Positions 37,559-48,428 are shown, counted from the stretch's first letter. The stretch is DNA of 64,000 nt from Sipunculus nudus (GCA_026874595.1 CM049308.1:94851624-94915623); one strand, 5' to 3'. Notes: generated from the letters alone by a model not told the origin. Translations and numbers: made by a program.

Positions 37559-40531
37559 ATTTTTTTTTTTTATTCAGACAAAACATATACAATACAAATA
37601 CATATACTCAGAAAACATTACAAAGTCAAAGCATTACAAATTTAAATACATGTATCTTGGAAAAAGAGCAGCATTATATATATCTGACAAAATGCAACAA
37701 TGACAAAATATAAAAAAAGAAGAGGGGGAAATAAAAAGGAAAAAAAAAAGCACAAAAAGCACATCAAAGGAAGAAAAAAAAAAAAAAAAAAAAAACTTAA
37801 AAAAATAAAGGATGCATATTCCTATATACATGGATACACACATATATTCTACATATACACATACATATTATATGCTTAGATATCCAAATATAAACCGAAT
37901 TAGAATTTAAAGATACCCCATTTTTCATTAAGTACCTCCAGTTCGTCTTTTTTTTCTGCAATATGTTTTTCAATTTCATAAATCTTCTTTGCATAATTGA
38001 TACCATCCAATGCTCTTGGTTTCACTTCTTTGCATCTACATGTATACAAGTATTTTTTAAAGATAAGCAATATGAGATTCAATATATCATATTCCTTGAC
38101 ACCCAATATCACTAGCTTTAAGTCCAATATTATTGTTTGATCTCTCATTTTCTTGTTAAACCAACAGGCTAATTCGGACCAATATCCTTGAGTAATAGGG
38201 CATTCCCAAAACAAATGTGTCAATGATTCTCTTCCTTCTTCACAAAAAGAACAATTTTCCGTATCTTTGAAACCAATTTTGAATAAAAATGTATTTGTTG
38301 TTAATATTCTATGTATCAAATTAAACTGAAATATCCTTAGGGTTGTAGACTGAGTAAGCTTCACTATATGCAAAAAGGAATTAAGGATATATTTTTTGGA
38401 GTCATATTCAATATTTAGGTCCCTTGTCCATTTTCTTAATATTCTTTCGGGTTCTACGTATAGAGGTCTGACCAGTTCATTGTATGCAGTTTTTGTCACA
38501 TTTTTCACCTTAAATAATAGGGAAAATTTACTTATATAATTGTCATCTTCATTTGTATGCAATAAAATTTCTTTCCACTCTCTCGGAATCGAATCCAATA
38601 ATCCTCTATATTCAAGAATATTAACTTTTTTAACCCTCAGGCTGATTTCTTCATATGTAAGAAATCTCTTAATATCATCTCCTGTTAATAAATCAGTTAA
38701 GCAGTAAATTCCTGCATTTATCCAGTTTTTATAAAATACTGGTTTATTATCCACCCGAATATGTGAGTTCAACCAGATATTTTGATTACCAATTTCTGTT
38801 ACTCCTTTGACTTGGTCTTTATAATTGTATGCACACCATGATTGTAGAACATCTTTCCAGAATGTATTTGTGTTTACATAACTATACCATACATCCTCTT
38901 TGGCCAAATTACACTTAAAAAAATAATCACCTCCTCTGATCATACTAAGTATGTCTTGTTTATATTCTTCGGTGTCCTTCTTTAATAGTAGTCTTCTGAC
39001 CCAAGCGACTTTCAAAGATGTTATATAAGTTCTAGGATGGACCATATTAAGGCCTCCATTGTCATAAGATGAAATTAAAGATTTCCTTTTAATTTTATCT
39101 GGCTTGTTGGACCATATGAATCTAAACAGTCTCTGTTCAACCATATTTATAAAATCATCATCAGGTGTAGGTAATACTGAAAATAAATATGAAAGCTGTG
39201 ATAACCCAAAAGTTTTAAGAATTGTAATTTTTCCAAGTAATGTAAGATTTCGATATGACCAAACATTAAGCACACTGTTTAATTTTTCCATGGCAGGGAG
39301 AAAATTCAGGTTTTTCAAATTATTTGCCTCTGGGGTTACCTTTATTCCCAGTACATCAACTGGGCCATATGACCATTTCAGATTCAAATTTTCAATTTCC
39401 TCTTTCACTGATCTATCGTAAGTCATGAGCAATGGCATCACTGTTGTCTTATTTAAATTTATCACAAGACCTGAAATTTTGGAGAAATTCATAAAAACTT
39501 TTAGTGCTTCTTTAACTGATGACACATCTTTCAAGGTAAGAACAGTGTCATCTGCATATTGTGTAAGTTTTCCTCCAGGCATGTAACTGTTAATTAGATT
39601 ATTGTTCCTGATAGTTAATGCTAAACATTCTGCACATAAAATAAACAGGTATGGGGAGAGAGGACACCCTTGTCTAACTCCTCTTGAAATACTAAAGTAA
39701 GCAGACATCCACCCATTGTTTATGATACAACTGCTAATGTCATTATACAAAATACTGCACCATTTTTGTATAACAGAGCTTATGTTGAAATATTTCAAAG
39801 TTTGCTCAAGAAAATTCCATTCCAATTTATCATAAGCTTTTTCAAAGTCTATTGTCATAAGTAGCCCATTTAATTTTGTTCTCTTTGCATGATAAATATT
39901 ATTTAAAACTTTATTTATGTTTTCTCCAATATACCTGTTTTTAAGAAATCCTGTTTGGTTGTGGTGTATTATGTGTGGCAAAATCTTTTTCATCCTTGAA
40001 GCTATTACCCCAGCAATAATTTTATAGTCAACATTCATCAAAGAAATTGGTCGCCAATTTTTTATTTCTGTATTATCTTTACCTTTTTTAGGGATCAAAC
40101 TTATGACACCTTGTTTTTGGGATACTGAAAGTTCACCACCATCATAAATATACCTTACTGCTTGCAGGAAATATTGTTTTAGTTGAGTCCAAAATTTTTT
40201 GTAGAATTCGGCAGGTATACCATCGTTCCCAGGTGTTTTGTTATTTTTTTGAGACAACAACACATCTGTTATTTCTTTTTCACTGATTAATGTATTCATT
40301 AACATGTTTTGTTCTTTTGAAACTTTTTGAATTGGCTGTACCTGTGCTAGGAATTCTGTGATACTGTGTGCATTTCCTTTTGAAAAGTTTGATTCATATA
40401 AGTCCTTATAAAATTCTTTAGCTGTTTTTATTATTTCCTTTTGATTGTCTGACAAAGACCCATCTGCAAGCCTTAATTTGTGTATCTTTTTTGCATTGTA
40501 GTTTCTTTTTTCCAAATTGAGAAAATATTTT
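37533..40531 (-). mobile_element. 5'-truncated L1/Tx1-type LINE, recent insertion
   Basis: About 3.0 kb on the - strand. A long T run on the + strand (37531-37573) is its poly-A tail. Both sides carry the same 14-bp direct repeat ACGAATTTGAACTT (37519-37532 and 40532-40545), a target site duplication. The 5' half (ORF1 and endonuclease) is missing, as usual for incomplete target-primed reverse transcription. The remaining reverse-transcriptase frame has no stop or frameshift, which suggests a young copy. Confidence 0.92.
37900..40530 (-). CDS. LINE ORF2 fragment: reverse transcriptase with C-terminal zinc knuckle
   Basis: About 876 codons, from KYFLNLEKRNY at the truncation point to the stop at 37900. 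The open frame continues 27 codons into flanking DNA, but that part is not LINE. It contains NDGIPAEFYKKFW, then the RT core with NWRPISLMNVDYKI, motif A DFEKAYD (catalytic Asp, near 39850), SRGVRQGCPLSPYLF and the YADD active site (near 39548-39559). An L1-type zinc knuckle CSFCEEGRESLTHLFWEC (C-x2-C-x7-H-x4-C) is near 38200-38255. It would copy its RNA at nicked target DNA, but this copy lacks the endonuclease and promoter, so it cannot move on its own. The clade (L1/Tx1) is inferred from the RT motifs and knuckle. Confidence 0.92.
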   Translation of the reverse strand, partial: KYFLNLEKRNYNAKKIHKLRLADGSLSDNQKEIIKTAKEFYKDLYESNFSKGNAHSITEFLAQVQPIQKVSKEQNMLMNTLISEKEITDVLLSQKNNKTPGNDGIPAEFYKKFWTQLKQYFLQAVRYIYDGGELSVSQKQGVISLIPKKGKDNTEIKNWRPISLMNVDYKIIAGVIASRMKKILPHIIHHNQTGFLKNRYIGENINKVLNNIYHAKRTKLNGLLMTIDFEKAYDKLEWNFLEQTLKYFNISSVIQKWCSILYNDISSCIINNGWMSAYFSISRGVRQGCPLSPYLFILCAECLALTIRNNNLINSYMPGGKLTQYADDTVLTLKDVSSVKEALKVFMNFSKISGLVINLNKTTVMPLLMTYDRSVKEEIENLNLKWSYGPVDVLGIKVTPEANNLKNLNFLPAMEKLNSVLNVWSYRNLTLLGKITILKTFGLSQLSYLFSVLPTPDDDFINMVEQRLFRFIWSNKPDKIKRKSLISSYDNGGLNMVHPRTYITSLKVAWVRRLLLKKDTEEYKQDILSMIRGGDYFFKCNLAKEDVWYSYVNTNTFWKDVLQSWCAYNYKDQVKGVTEIGNQNIWLNSHIRVDNKPVFYKNWINAGIYCLTDLLTGDDIKRFLTYEEISLRVKKVNILEYRGLLDSIPREWKEILLHTNEDDNYISKFSLLFKVKNVTKTAYNELVRPLYVEPERILRKWTRDLNIEYDSKKYILNSFLHIVKLTQSTTLRIFQFNLIHRILTTNTFLFKIGFKDTENCSFCEEGRESLTHLFWECPITQGYWSELACWFNKKMRDQTIILDLKLVILGVKEYDILNLILLIFKKYLYTCRCKEVKPRALDGINYAKKIYEIEKHIAEKKDELEVLNEKWGIFKF

Positions 40532-41091
40532 ACGAATTTGAACTTAGTCATTTGGCCAAGTAAGCATACTGACTTAGTAATCTCAGAAATGACAGAAGCT
40601 AGCATAACCAAGTATTGTGCAAATGATGGTCACATGACTCATATCTGAAGTTGCAGATTTCGTGGTGCCACCTACATTGACCTGTTATTTTCGGCAAAAA
40701 CCTCACAAATTTAGACCCTTTTAGCTTAAAATGTTTATGATGAAACTGTCAAGTTGAATCGTTCAATTTTTCAAAAGAACTATCCTAGGACATGGTTCTT
40801 TTAATCATATCAGAATAGACTGAGTTTGTTTGACTTTTGGTTGAGTCATGAAAAGCTTAAGTTGGTCTTATGGCCATTATTATGTCTATTTCAAATTGAG
40901 AACTGCAATAGTGTTCTTCTACAGAATTATTGTTTCAGTTATAACTTCTGTAACATTGCACAAAAATTATTCTTGGGTGGCCTTTGTTTAAGTTTACTTG
41001 AATGCTTTTTGGCAGAATCATTGGACCTTTAACAATGAAAGGACTGCAACTTTTATTATTCTAGATATTTTGATAAAAAAGTTTAAGATTA

Positions 41092-41860
41092 TGTCAGCTT
41101 AAAAAAAGCATTTTAGCCAAAGTCTTTCAGTATATGTAAACAGATTTACCAACAGGCTAAAATTGTGTCTGTATCTTTAAATAGTTTGAGAAACTGCCAA
41201 CTGTTTCAGATTTAGCAACAGATCAAGAATTCATTCAGTGCAGCCAGATATAGGTCAAGAGTTCAATCAGTGCAGCCAAGCACAAGGCATGTGATCATCT
41301 CATGGGTGACATGAGATCACCTCATGAGTATTATGTGATCACCTCATGTGTGTCATGCCCCTCAAGGCTGCATGTGGAGCCAATCTGTGAGCTTATGCAA
41401 TGGTATGGCTACTTTTTCAGATTTGGCAACAGGCCAAAGGTCAGTCTGGATCTATTTATAGCTTTGGCACACTGCCAACTGTATCATATTAGACAACAGG
41501 CCAAGAGTTCACTCAGTGCAGCCAGGTATAGGGCAGGAGTTCAGTAGCTGCATTCTATTTATAGCAATGGCAGACTGTCCACTGCATCAGATTTGGCACC
41601 AAATTTCAGCCTGGATCTATTTATATGTGTATTTATGAATATGTCAGCTTAAAAAAGCTTTTAAGCCAAAGTCTTTCAGTATATGTAAACAGATTTACCA
41701 ACAGGCCAAGATTGTGTCTGTATCTTTAAATAGGTTAAGAAACTGCCAACTGTGTCAGATTATGCAACAAGTCAAAAGTTCACTCAGTGCAGCCAGGTAC
41801 AGGTCAAAAGTTCACTCAGTCTAGCCAGGTGCAGGTCATGAGTTCACTTTCTCACCTAAG
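41092..41860. repeat. Direct repeat of ~180 bp, two copies
   Basis: ATGTCAGCTTAAAAAA… to …TCAGTGCAGCCAGRTA occurs at about 41092-41275 and again at about 41638-41815 with ~10% differences. Shorter fragments (AACTGC, TCAGTGCAGCCAGG) lie between. Part of the family D body. Confidence 0.7.
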
Positions 41861-41904
41861 CCTGGTCAGCCACATGCATCAGACTCAAGGTAAGTTTGAT
41901 GTAT

Positions 41905-42240
41905 TGGGCCCAAAAAAAATAAAAGGTATGGTTCTCAGGCCCTGCCCGCATCAATTTTAAACCCCCGCATCAAAAATTTTTATTTTGATTTTCAATGGAA
42001 ACATGCCAATTTTGAGCTGCAGCCGATCGGACATTTCTTTCAAGAAGATAAAATCATACAATTTCCTTTGTCATTTAGTGCTTTTACTTGTTTAGCCAAA
42101 AAAATTTGTTATTATCATGCTTTTCCCTTATTATTTGACATTTTCATCGAAACATACCAAAAAATTAAGAATAAAAAAACCGCCCGCCTGCATTGATTTC
42201 TGAAAAAGTGCCTGAGAACCATACTTTTTTTTATTTTGGC
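41905..42240. mobile_element. MITE-like element with ~30-bp inverted ends
   Basis: The left end reads CCCAAAAAAAATAAAAGGTA then TGGTTCTCAGGC; the right end, reverse-complemented, gives CCAAAATAAAAAAAAGTATG then GTTCTCAGGC. About 335 bp, without an ORF. No target duplication could be fixed because the flanks are G/C runs of the end itself (GGGCC/GGCC). Confidence 0.6.
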
Positions 42241-43376
42241 CTTGGCCTGATATTTTGACCTGTCTTTGTGTCTTTGTTGGCCTTCTCGTTCACAAGACAG
42301 GTGTCGGCACCTACAACAGTGTATGTGCCTGCTTATTTCTACAGAGGAATTTGATATATCAGCCTGAAAATGGGCATATTTATACATATCGAATAGCTTT
42401 GTCGTAGACAAGACTGGTGGTGCCACCTACAATAATTTTTGCACAGTGTGTGTCCCTGCTTATTTCTCAGGAGGGGTTTGATATATCAGTCTGAAATTGG
42501 GCATATGTATATATCTCTGATAGCTTCGTTGTATACAAGACTTGTGGTGCAAACTACAATCATTTTTGTGTTGTGTGCACCCATGCCAGAATTTCAGCAG
42601 TGATGTTTGTGTAATTGTTTCTTATTTAAAATGTTTAGTACTTGCACTGTTAATATACATGAAAGTAATGGTCCAGCATTGAAGCATTATACCTGGTGTA
42701 TTTCCCAATGCACAGGTTCCCATTAGGCCTGTAGGCCTTGTTTATTTAACAATTCTTTATTGCATTTATACATATCACAACAATAACAACACTTTTACAT
42801 TAAATAACAAACAACGTACAACAATCACGTACAATTTCAAATACACAATAGCATGAGGAAATATATGTAGATATCTAATATACCAGATTCTATCTGCTTT
42901 GAATTTCCTCGTAACAACATGAAACAGGATAAGTAAAGACATACACAAATGTCAATCATGACAGGAAACCTTTCAATGCATACACATTTAACTGATATTT
43001 ATTGAAATCGGAGATTGTTTATAGTAGAAAAAAAATTAATATCCTTTGTTTCGTTATTCTGATTACCTTATCTGAGACTTTCCCATTCTTTTCCTTTATA
43101 TATAGTGATTTGATACAATATAATAATAGTGTTTACCATAATATTGCTGTCAGTTACAGGCAATACTCCAAATATGATGGCATTTTTATGTGAATTCTGG
43201 CGTATATATTTCAACTTGTTTCAGCAAATCACATATTTTAAAATATAAATTCTTTGTAATTATACATTGACAAAATAGGTGGAATAATGTTTCCTTGTAT
43301 AAAAAACAATAATCACATCTGTCACTTCCTATCAGTTTCCATTTAAACAGCTGGCCATTGACTGGTAAATAATTAT

Positions 43377-44910
43377 TTAAGATTTTATACTGGAATTCCC
43401 TAAAGAAGAGAGTTTGTTATAAAATACAGATTTGTTACCAATTTTCAACAATTTATTATTCCATAATGGCTGAGATATAATTTCAGCTGTGTACTCAGGA
43501 GCACATTTTAACACATCAGCCCATGACATCAAACAGGTTTTATAAAACGTGGGTATCAACTTTGGAATTATATTGACATCAAAATTCGTTCTTATGAAGT
43601 CAACACCCCCGATTTTGTCCAGATGTTTTGTTACCAATTTAGTCCATGGGTTTTCTTGTTCAAGCCTTTTTAACCATAAAACCTGCTGAGTTTATATCAT
43701 TAATTTAACATTTAGTATATTCAAACCTCCTGTACTATATGGACTAACTGCAGTGTTATACTTCACCTTTGCTTTTTTACCATCCCATACAAATTTATTT
43801 ACTGCTTTTGTATATATTCAATAAAATCTTTGGGTGGTTTACACATGTTTGTTACGTATAAAAAATGTTTGATATAATAAGAGACCGAACCACTTCAATT
43901 TTACCGTAAACTGTCAATGAGCGTTGTTGCCACAAATTTAGAATTTGATTTATTTTTTTTTTTAGTAGCGTGAAATTTTTTTCCATCACCATGTCAGAGT
44001 CATAAGAAAAGTATATACCTAAAATTCGAATGACGTTTGCATGTAAATTAACCCATTTACATTTTATTGAATTGTTCCCATGATATTTATACCTGCCAAG
44101 CCATGCCGCTTCTGATTTTTCATAGTTTACCTCAAGAGAAATAAAATGTGAAAAACACTTTATAACTATCACTAACTCTTTTAAAAGAATTTACATCTTG
44201 AAGGAAGAAAGTTGAAAAGTCGGCAAGCATACACATTTTATGTTCTATGGATGACAGTAATTCCTCTAATATTACTGTTGGTACGAATTTCTTGTGCTAA
44301 AACTTCCAGTACAAACATGAACAGATAACAAGCCATGGGATCACTTTGGCGAGTGCCCCTTTCTATTGAAAAATAACGACTGGTCTCTCCATTATTAATA
44401 ATTGCACTCTCTAAATTAGTATACATAGTCTTTATCCATGATATAAAACAATCACCAAATCCAATTTTCCTCAGTACACAATACATAAATGTGTGATCAA
44501 TTGAGTCAAAAGCTGCAGCAAAATCTGCAGCAAACATGATACCAGATACATCTTTCTGTTTACAATAATACATATAACATCATTGATTAGCCTGATTGGG
44601 TCACAAATAAATCTCCTTTTGATAAAAGCACTTTGTTCAGTAGATATAATCTTAGGTAATATTTTCTTCACTCTCTCTACAAGTGCTTTACTAAGTATTT
44701 TATAACCAACATTAATGTATCTTTTCCTGATTTCTCCAGTAAAGTAATTATTGCTTGTCGCTGATTAGGTGTTAACTGACCAACTTTGTAGCTGTAGTTT
44801 ATAAAGACAGAGTGTCCGTCTCTGTAATACAGAGACGGAGAGCACTGCATGCATTCTTGTGGTGCCCTGTCTGATATTACTAAATGTCCCTCCTTAGACC
44901 AAATTACCAA
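43377..44910 (-). pseudogene. Broken reverse-transcriptase domain of the decayed LINE
   Basis: Open pieces on the - strand at 44677-44910 (VGQLTPNQRQAIITLLEKSG), 44238-44671 (TEQSAFIKRRFICDPIRLIN; FAADFAAAFDSIDH as motif A; IERGTRQSDPMACYLFMF), 43852-44172 (NILNLWQQRSLTVYGKIE-type post-RT segment) and 43377-43637. The YADD active-site box falls in the break between 44238 and 44172 and is not in an open piece. In TRQSDPMACYLF the usual GCP is altered. Not functional. Confidence 0.8.
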
Positions 44911-45411
44911 ACATAATATAGCTTAAATACCCTTAACTACGCCTTCTCACTTGTTTTCTTTCTCAAATAGGAAAATGAAACTTATAGTTCAGGTGCAAAG
45001 TTAAGAAGCGATACTCGTAGGTTTGTAACCAAACATGACATGTTGTCCTAGGTTCAAGGACACAGGGAGAAGCCAGTTTTCAAAGTCCTTCCTTTGATTT
45101 GCTGTTAGGTTTCTGGCTCATTCATCATGAAAATCCAGCTTAATTACAAGCATAAGATTTACTGCCTGGTTCCTAATATAGTGCCATCTAGTGAATAAAA
45201 CAGAAAGTGCAAGCAAAACAATGGTTCCAAGCGAGGCTAGTAACCACCTGCAAATTTTCTTGTTTTCACTTATTAGAAATGGTTCACACACCCAGTAAAG
45301 ACCCACGTTTGTTAAGCTTATTATCTGATTTATCTAAATATCTGTGTCCTCGCTGGCACACCAATATTTTCAATAGAGTGCTCGTAAGCCTCACTGGGAG
45401 GCTAACTAAGT
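44808..45411. other. Unidentified ~600-bp insert inside the decayed LINE
   Basis: LINE coding similarity stops at about 45412 and resumes at about 44806, with TATAGTTTATA-like sequence on both sides (about 45413-45424 and 44797-44806), possibly a short target duplication. The insert has no LINE motifs. A 62-codon - strand ORF in it (45118-45306) is hydrophobic but unrecognised. It could be a SINE or small DNA element. Confidence 0.4.
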
Positions 45412-46055
45412 AGGCTATAGTTTATAGAGTCTACTAAATCTATCCCTAAGACTGGAAAAAAATATTCATAAAATTCTTTGGTCAAACCATCATTACCAGG
45501 TGTTTTATTTGATGGCATTAATTTTACAATATTATAAGCTTCTGGAAAAGACAACAGCCCATCACATAAGGAAGACTATTCACTTGATATTTTTTTGGAT
45601 TTAAGATCTTTTGAAAATTGTTCACAGTCCGTATAACTTACATTTATAGATCTTTTAAATTTCTTAGTGTAAAATGCTGTTAATTCCTGAAGTATATAAT
45701 TTTGCATTGTTATTTCCTTTTCGCCAATTAATAGTTTTCTGACATATGATTTCCTTTTGCTTCTTTTTTCTAAATTAAAAAAAAATAAGTGCTATTTCTC
45801 TCCCTTTCTTCTCTCCACTGTGCTCTAAAGGGAATTATTATTCCTTCAGTAATATAATTGTAATATTCCTCCAGAGGTTATTTTGTTTCTTGATAATCCT
45901 TCACAGATGATGAATTTTCCTGTTGACCCAACTTATATTCTAATTCTTTCAGTTTTCATTCAAAATTTCAAGATCATTTTTCCTTATACTTAATTTTATT
46001 TTTGAATATTTAATTGTAAATTCTCTTATTTTGTATTTTATAAATTCCCATCTTT

Positions 46056-46800
46056 TTAAAGGATCACAATTTTAATTTCTAATTTCCATTCTGTCATACT
46101 TTTCTTTAATTCTTCTGTATAATGTTTATCTTTCAGTAGTGAATTATTAAATTTCCAGTAACCGTTGCCAGTCTTACTTATTTCATGAAGTATAAGCTTC
46201 ATAACAATAGCAGAATGATCAGTGTCAACCGACACTACAATATTTGTATTCTTTACATAAGGCTGCATATCATTAGTTACTAGAAAATAATCTAAATGCC
46301 TCTGTGTCAGAGGTTAAAATCTTCTCCATGTAAACTTTTTTTATATTTGGATTTCTAACTCTCCATATGTCAATAAGATCGTGTTCATGGATAATTAAAT
46401 TGATTTTAGAGACAACTCTCTTTTTTAATACAGCTTGACCTCCATTAGTATCAATGTGATTTAAACAAACATTAAAATCTTCACCTATGACTACCTTTAA
46501 ATCATCATCATGGCAGTTTTCTCTGATAACAGTATTAAAATTTTCATAAAATTGCACTTGCTCTGTCTCTGTGTTTGGCGCATATATGTTACATAAGAGG
46601 AACAGACATTCTTGAATGATGCATTTCAATATTATATATCTACCATTGCCTACAATCACATCTTTAAACTTAAGTTTTCACCAACAATTATCATAACTCC
46701 TTTACTGGAAGTTGTTCCATGAGAAAAAATACGTATGACCTCTCCATTGCTTGGACCAGCTATTTATAACTTCTGTTTTTCTATGCGACTCTTGAATAAA
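46056..46800 (-). pseudogene. Broken APE-type endonuclease of the decayed LINE
   Basis: The - strand piece 46273-46659 contains LLCNIYAPNTETEQVQFYEN and VVIGEDFNVCLNHIDTNGG, the L1 endonuclease NIYAPN and GDFN boxes; the second is changed to GEDFN. Further upstream (46680-46800) the frame gives GVGFIQESHRKTEV and WRGHTYFSHGTTSSKGV in another frame. The continuation 46056-46268 has VDTDHSAIVMKL (SDH box region). Frameshifts make it inactive. Confidence 0.8.
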
Positions 46801-47019
46801 ACCCACCCCTTGTTTAAATATTAAATAATTATATTCCTGTAAGCACTGTTGGATTAAATGTCATATCCTGTATGTATATGCATAAAATTGATTAAATAAA
46901 GAAAATATATACAGAGGTATACAGAGTTGTTGTAACTCCCATCATTATCCCCCATCACACACACAACCACCATCAAGTCCTTCCACCTGTGGAATGGGAA
47001 CTTTTGTCAACTGCCTACA

Positions 47020-47356
47020 TTTTATATAATAAAAAAAATTAGTTTAATAAAAAATAGGATATAATTGGAAAAATGAGTAAATTGCTGAAATTTCAATAGC
47101 TTATCAAAAAACAAACAAATGATCATAATAGAACAGATCTTAATATTCACAAACTGCTTACATGCTTCAGTTTCAACATTAGGAAACACATGGTCAGATG
47201 AAAAAAATATTATTTGCAACAACTTCTTCAATCATTTAACCATGGCCCATTACCCCTTTTTCGCAGACTTCTCCATTTCTCCATTTGATGTTATTTTAGA
47301 TTTTTACCTTCAAGGTCAACTTCAGCTGAGCACAGTGACCCATGGGTCCCTTGTTT
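47020..47356 (+). repeat. Dispersed element, family A, 3' end only
   Basis: It matches 6225-6525: CATGCTTCAGTTTCAACATT then AGGAAACACATGGTCAG, ending with CAAGGTCAACTTCAGCTGAG and GACCCATGGGTCCCTTGTTT. This fixes the family's 3' terminus. Confidence 0.75.
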
Positions 47357-47427
47357 AGGAGGCAGAACCCAGGGGCCTACGTTAATTTTCCAGATTCTCT
47401 GATATTATACCGATACAAAGAGTTTTA

Positions 47428-47560
47428 TTAGCTCAACTGACTTTCAGTCATGCTGTGCTATAGCGATTGGTCTTAGTCCGTCGTCCTTCCGTCTGTCCGT
47501 ATTGGCTTGTATTGAATAAAAATTAATACAAAAGCACCCGTTTCACAATAATTCTTGCAT
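47428..47560 (+). repeat. Dispersed-element head (hairpin plus CCGTC repeats), fragment
   Basis: TAGCTCAACTGACTTTCAGT then CATGCTGTGCTATAGCGATT, followed by GTCCGTCGTCC…GTCTGTCCG, as at the start of the 34.3-kb element. The rest of the element is absent. Confidence 0.6.
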
Positions 47561-47699
47561 GGATTTCCTTATTATAATCTTTCAGGGATCTCTTAAAATG
47601 AGAGAGAGCATTGACTTGCATTACCAGTTATTACATTACAATGAAAATTTCATTCCCCGATCAGCTTGAATCATAAATCATGTGATAAACTGGATGACG

Positions 47700-47965
47700 T
47701 CAGACACATCATCAGAGACCGGTCAGTGAGTGTATATAAACATCCTCCTCTCTCAGTGCTCTGACCGACTGTCTTCGTAGTCAGTGTCCTTATTTCCCAT
47801 CAATTACCAGCCTGTCATTTTCCGACTGTTCCGCCCGTCCCCGCCTCCCTTCCCAGACAGACTGAATTGTTCTGTAAACTGACCTACAGTTACGGCCACT
47901 GCCTTGACTCCAGCGTGCTCTCCCGATCAGTTACACAGCCGGGTGTTGCATGTCGGGGTGCTTTA
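47700..47965 (+). promoter_or_regulatory. Candidate TATA promoter without an identified gene
   Basis: TATATAAA (47733-47740) is followed about 30 bp later by a pyrimidine-rich, GC-richer stretch (CTCTGACCGACTG, CCGCCCGTCCCCGCCTCCC) that differs from its AT-rich surroundings. No coding exon follows within reach, so if real it would drive a transcript with a non-coding first exon, possibly the stum-like gene 10 kb downstream. Speculative. Confidence 0.3.
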
Positions 47966-48017
47966 ATTTACTGACACCAGCCATTTTTTAAGTGATGCCC
48001 GGAACTTGGGGACGTTA

Positions 48018-48175
48018 TTTCACGTTTGTTGTACTGCTTGCACATAATGACTGACATATGTACACATATTGTCTAATGTAACTGTGATTCATGTTTCACG
48101 TTTTTTGTACTGCTTGCACATAATGACTGACATATGTACACATAGTGTCTAATGTAACTGTGATTCATGTTTCAA
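48018..48175. repeat. 76-bp tandem duplication
   Basis: A segment containing GTACTGCTTGCACATAATGA and TGTACACATA is present twice in tandem (starts at about 48021 and 48097), nearly identical. Confidence 0.85.
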
Positions 48176-48428
48176 ATGTTATATTCATAACATGCGTCAT
48201 CATGTTACTTGTATAATCCAGGGAGTTAAGGTACGGGTATTTTGGTAGTCAGATTATTTATGAAATCAATTAAATAGTTGCTGAAAGTAAATTTGGAATT
48301 TGTATAACAGTAGTCAAAGGTACCGGCCCTGACAATCTACATTGATATTGGCATAAAGAAAAAATTAAATTGTTCCTGAAGCTCATCAAATGATCTTTTT
48401 GTTTTTGATAAAGAATAGACCCAGTTGT

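Larger units (their letters stand above)
36745..42740 (+). repeat. Dispersed repeat, family D, second copy, split by a LINE
   Basis: It starts at TTAGCGAACCTTTGAGTTAA and follows the 33-34.3 kb copy (GTTAACCCATACTATC, GGCCGAGTTACAGGAAGTTG, ATTGGTGGCGCCACCTGC). At 37532 it is broken by the LINE and resumes at 40532-40690 (GTTTGAAC/TTAGTCA…AAGCATACT…GGTCACATGA). It probably ends at TAGGCCTGTAGGCCTTGTTT near 42725-42744. The right part contains two direct copies of a ~180-bp segment (41092 and 41638) and a MITE-like insert at 41905-42240. Confidence 0.55.
42745..46870 (-). mobile_element. Decayed L1/Tx1-type LINE (endonuclease + reverse transcriptase)
   Basis: About 4.1 kb on the - strand, broken by stops and frameshifts. 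From its 5' end it shows an APE-type endonuclease (46.1-46.8 kb), a linker with NDGLTKEFYEYFFPVLG (about 45.43-45.51 kb), RT pieces (43.85-44.9 kb) and a zinc knuckle CDYCFLYKETLFHLFCQC (near 43280-43340, C-x2-C-x7-H-x4-C). AATAAA on the - strand near its 3' end (about 42752-42757) may be its polyA signal. It is split by ~600 bp of foreign sequence at about 44808-45411. It is a different family from the 37.5-40.5 kb LINE. Confidence 0.8.

Noticed and set aside
37525-37713. + strand frame beginning with a poly-Phe run
   Set aside because: It is the complement of the LINE poly-A tail and 3' UTR.
39104-39421. 105-codon + strand frame
   Set aside because: Antisense shadow of the LINE reverse transcriptase on the - strand.
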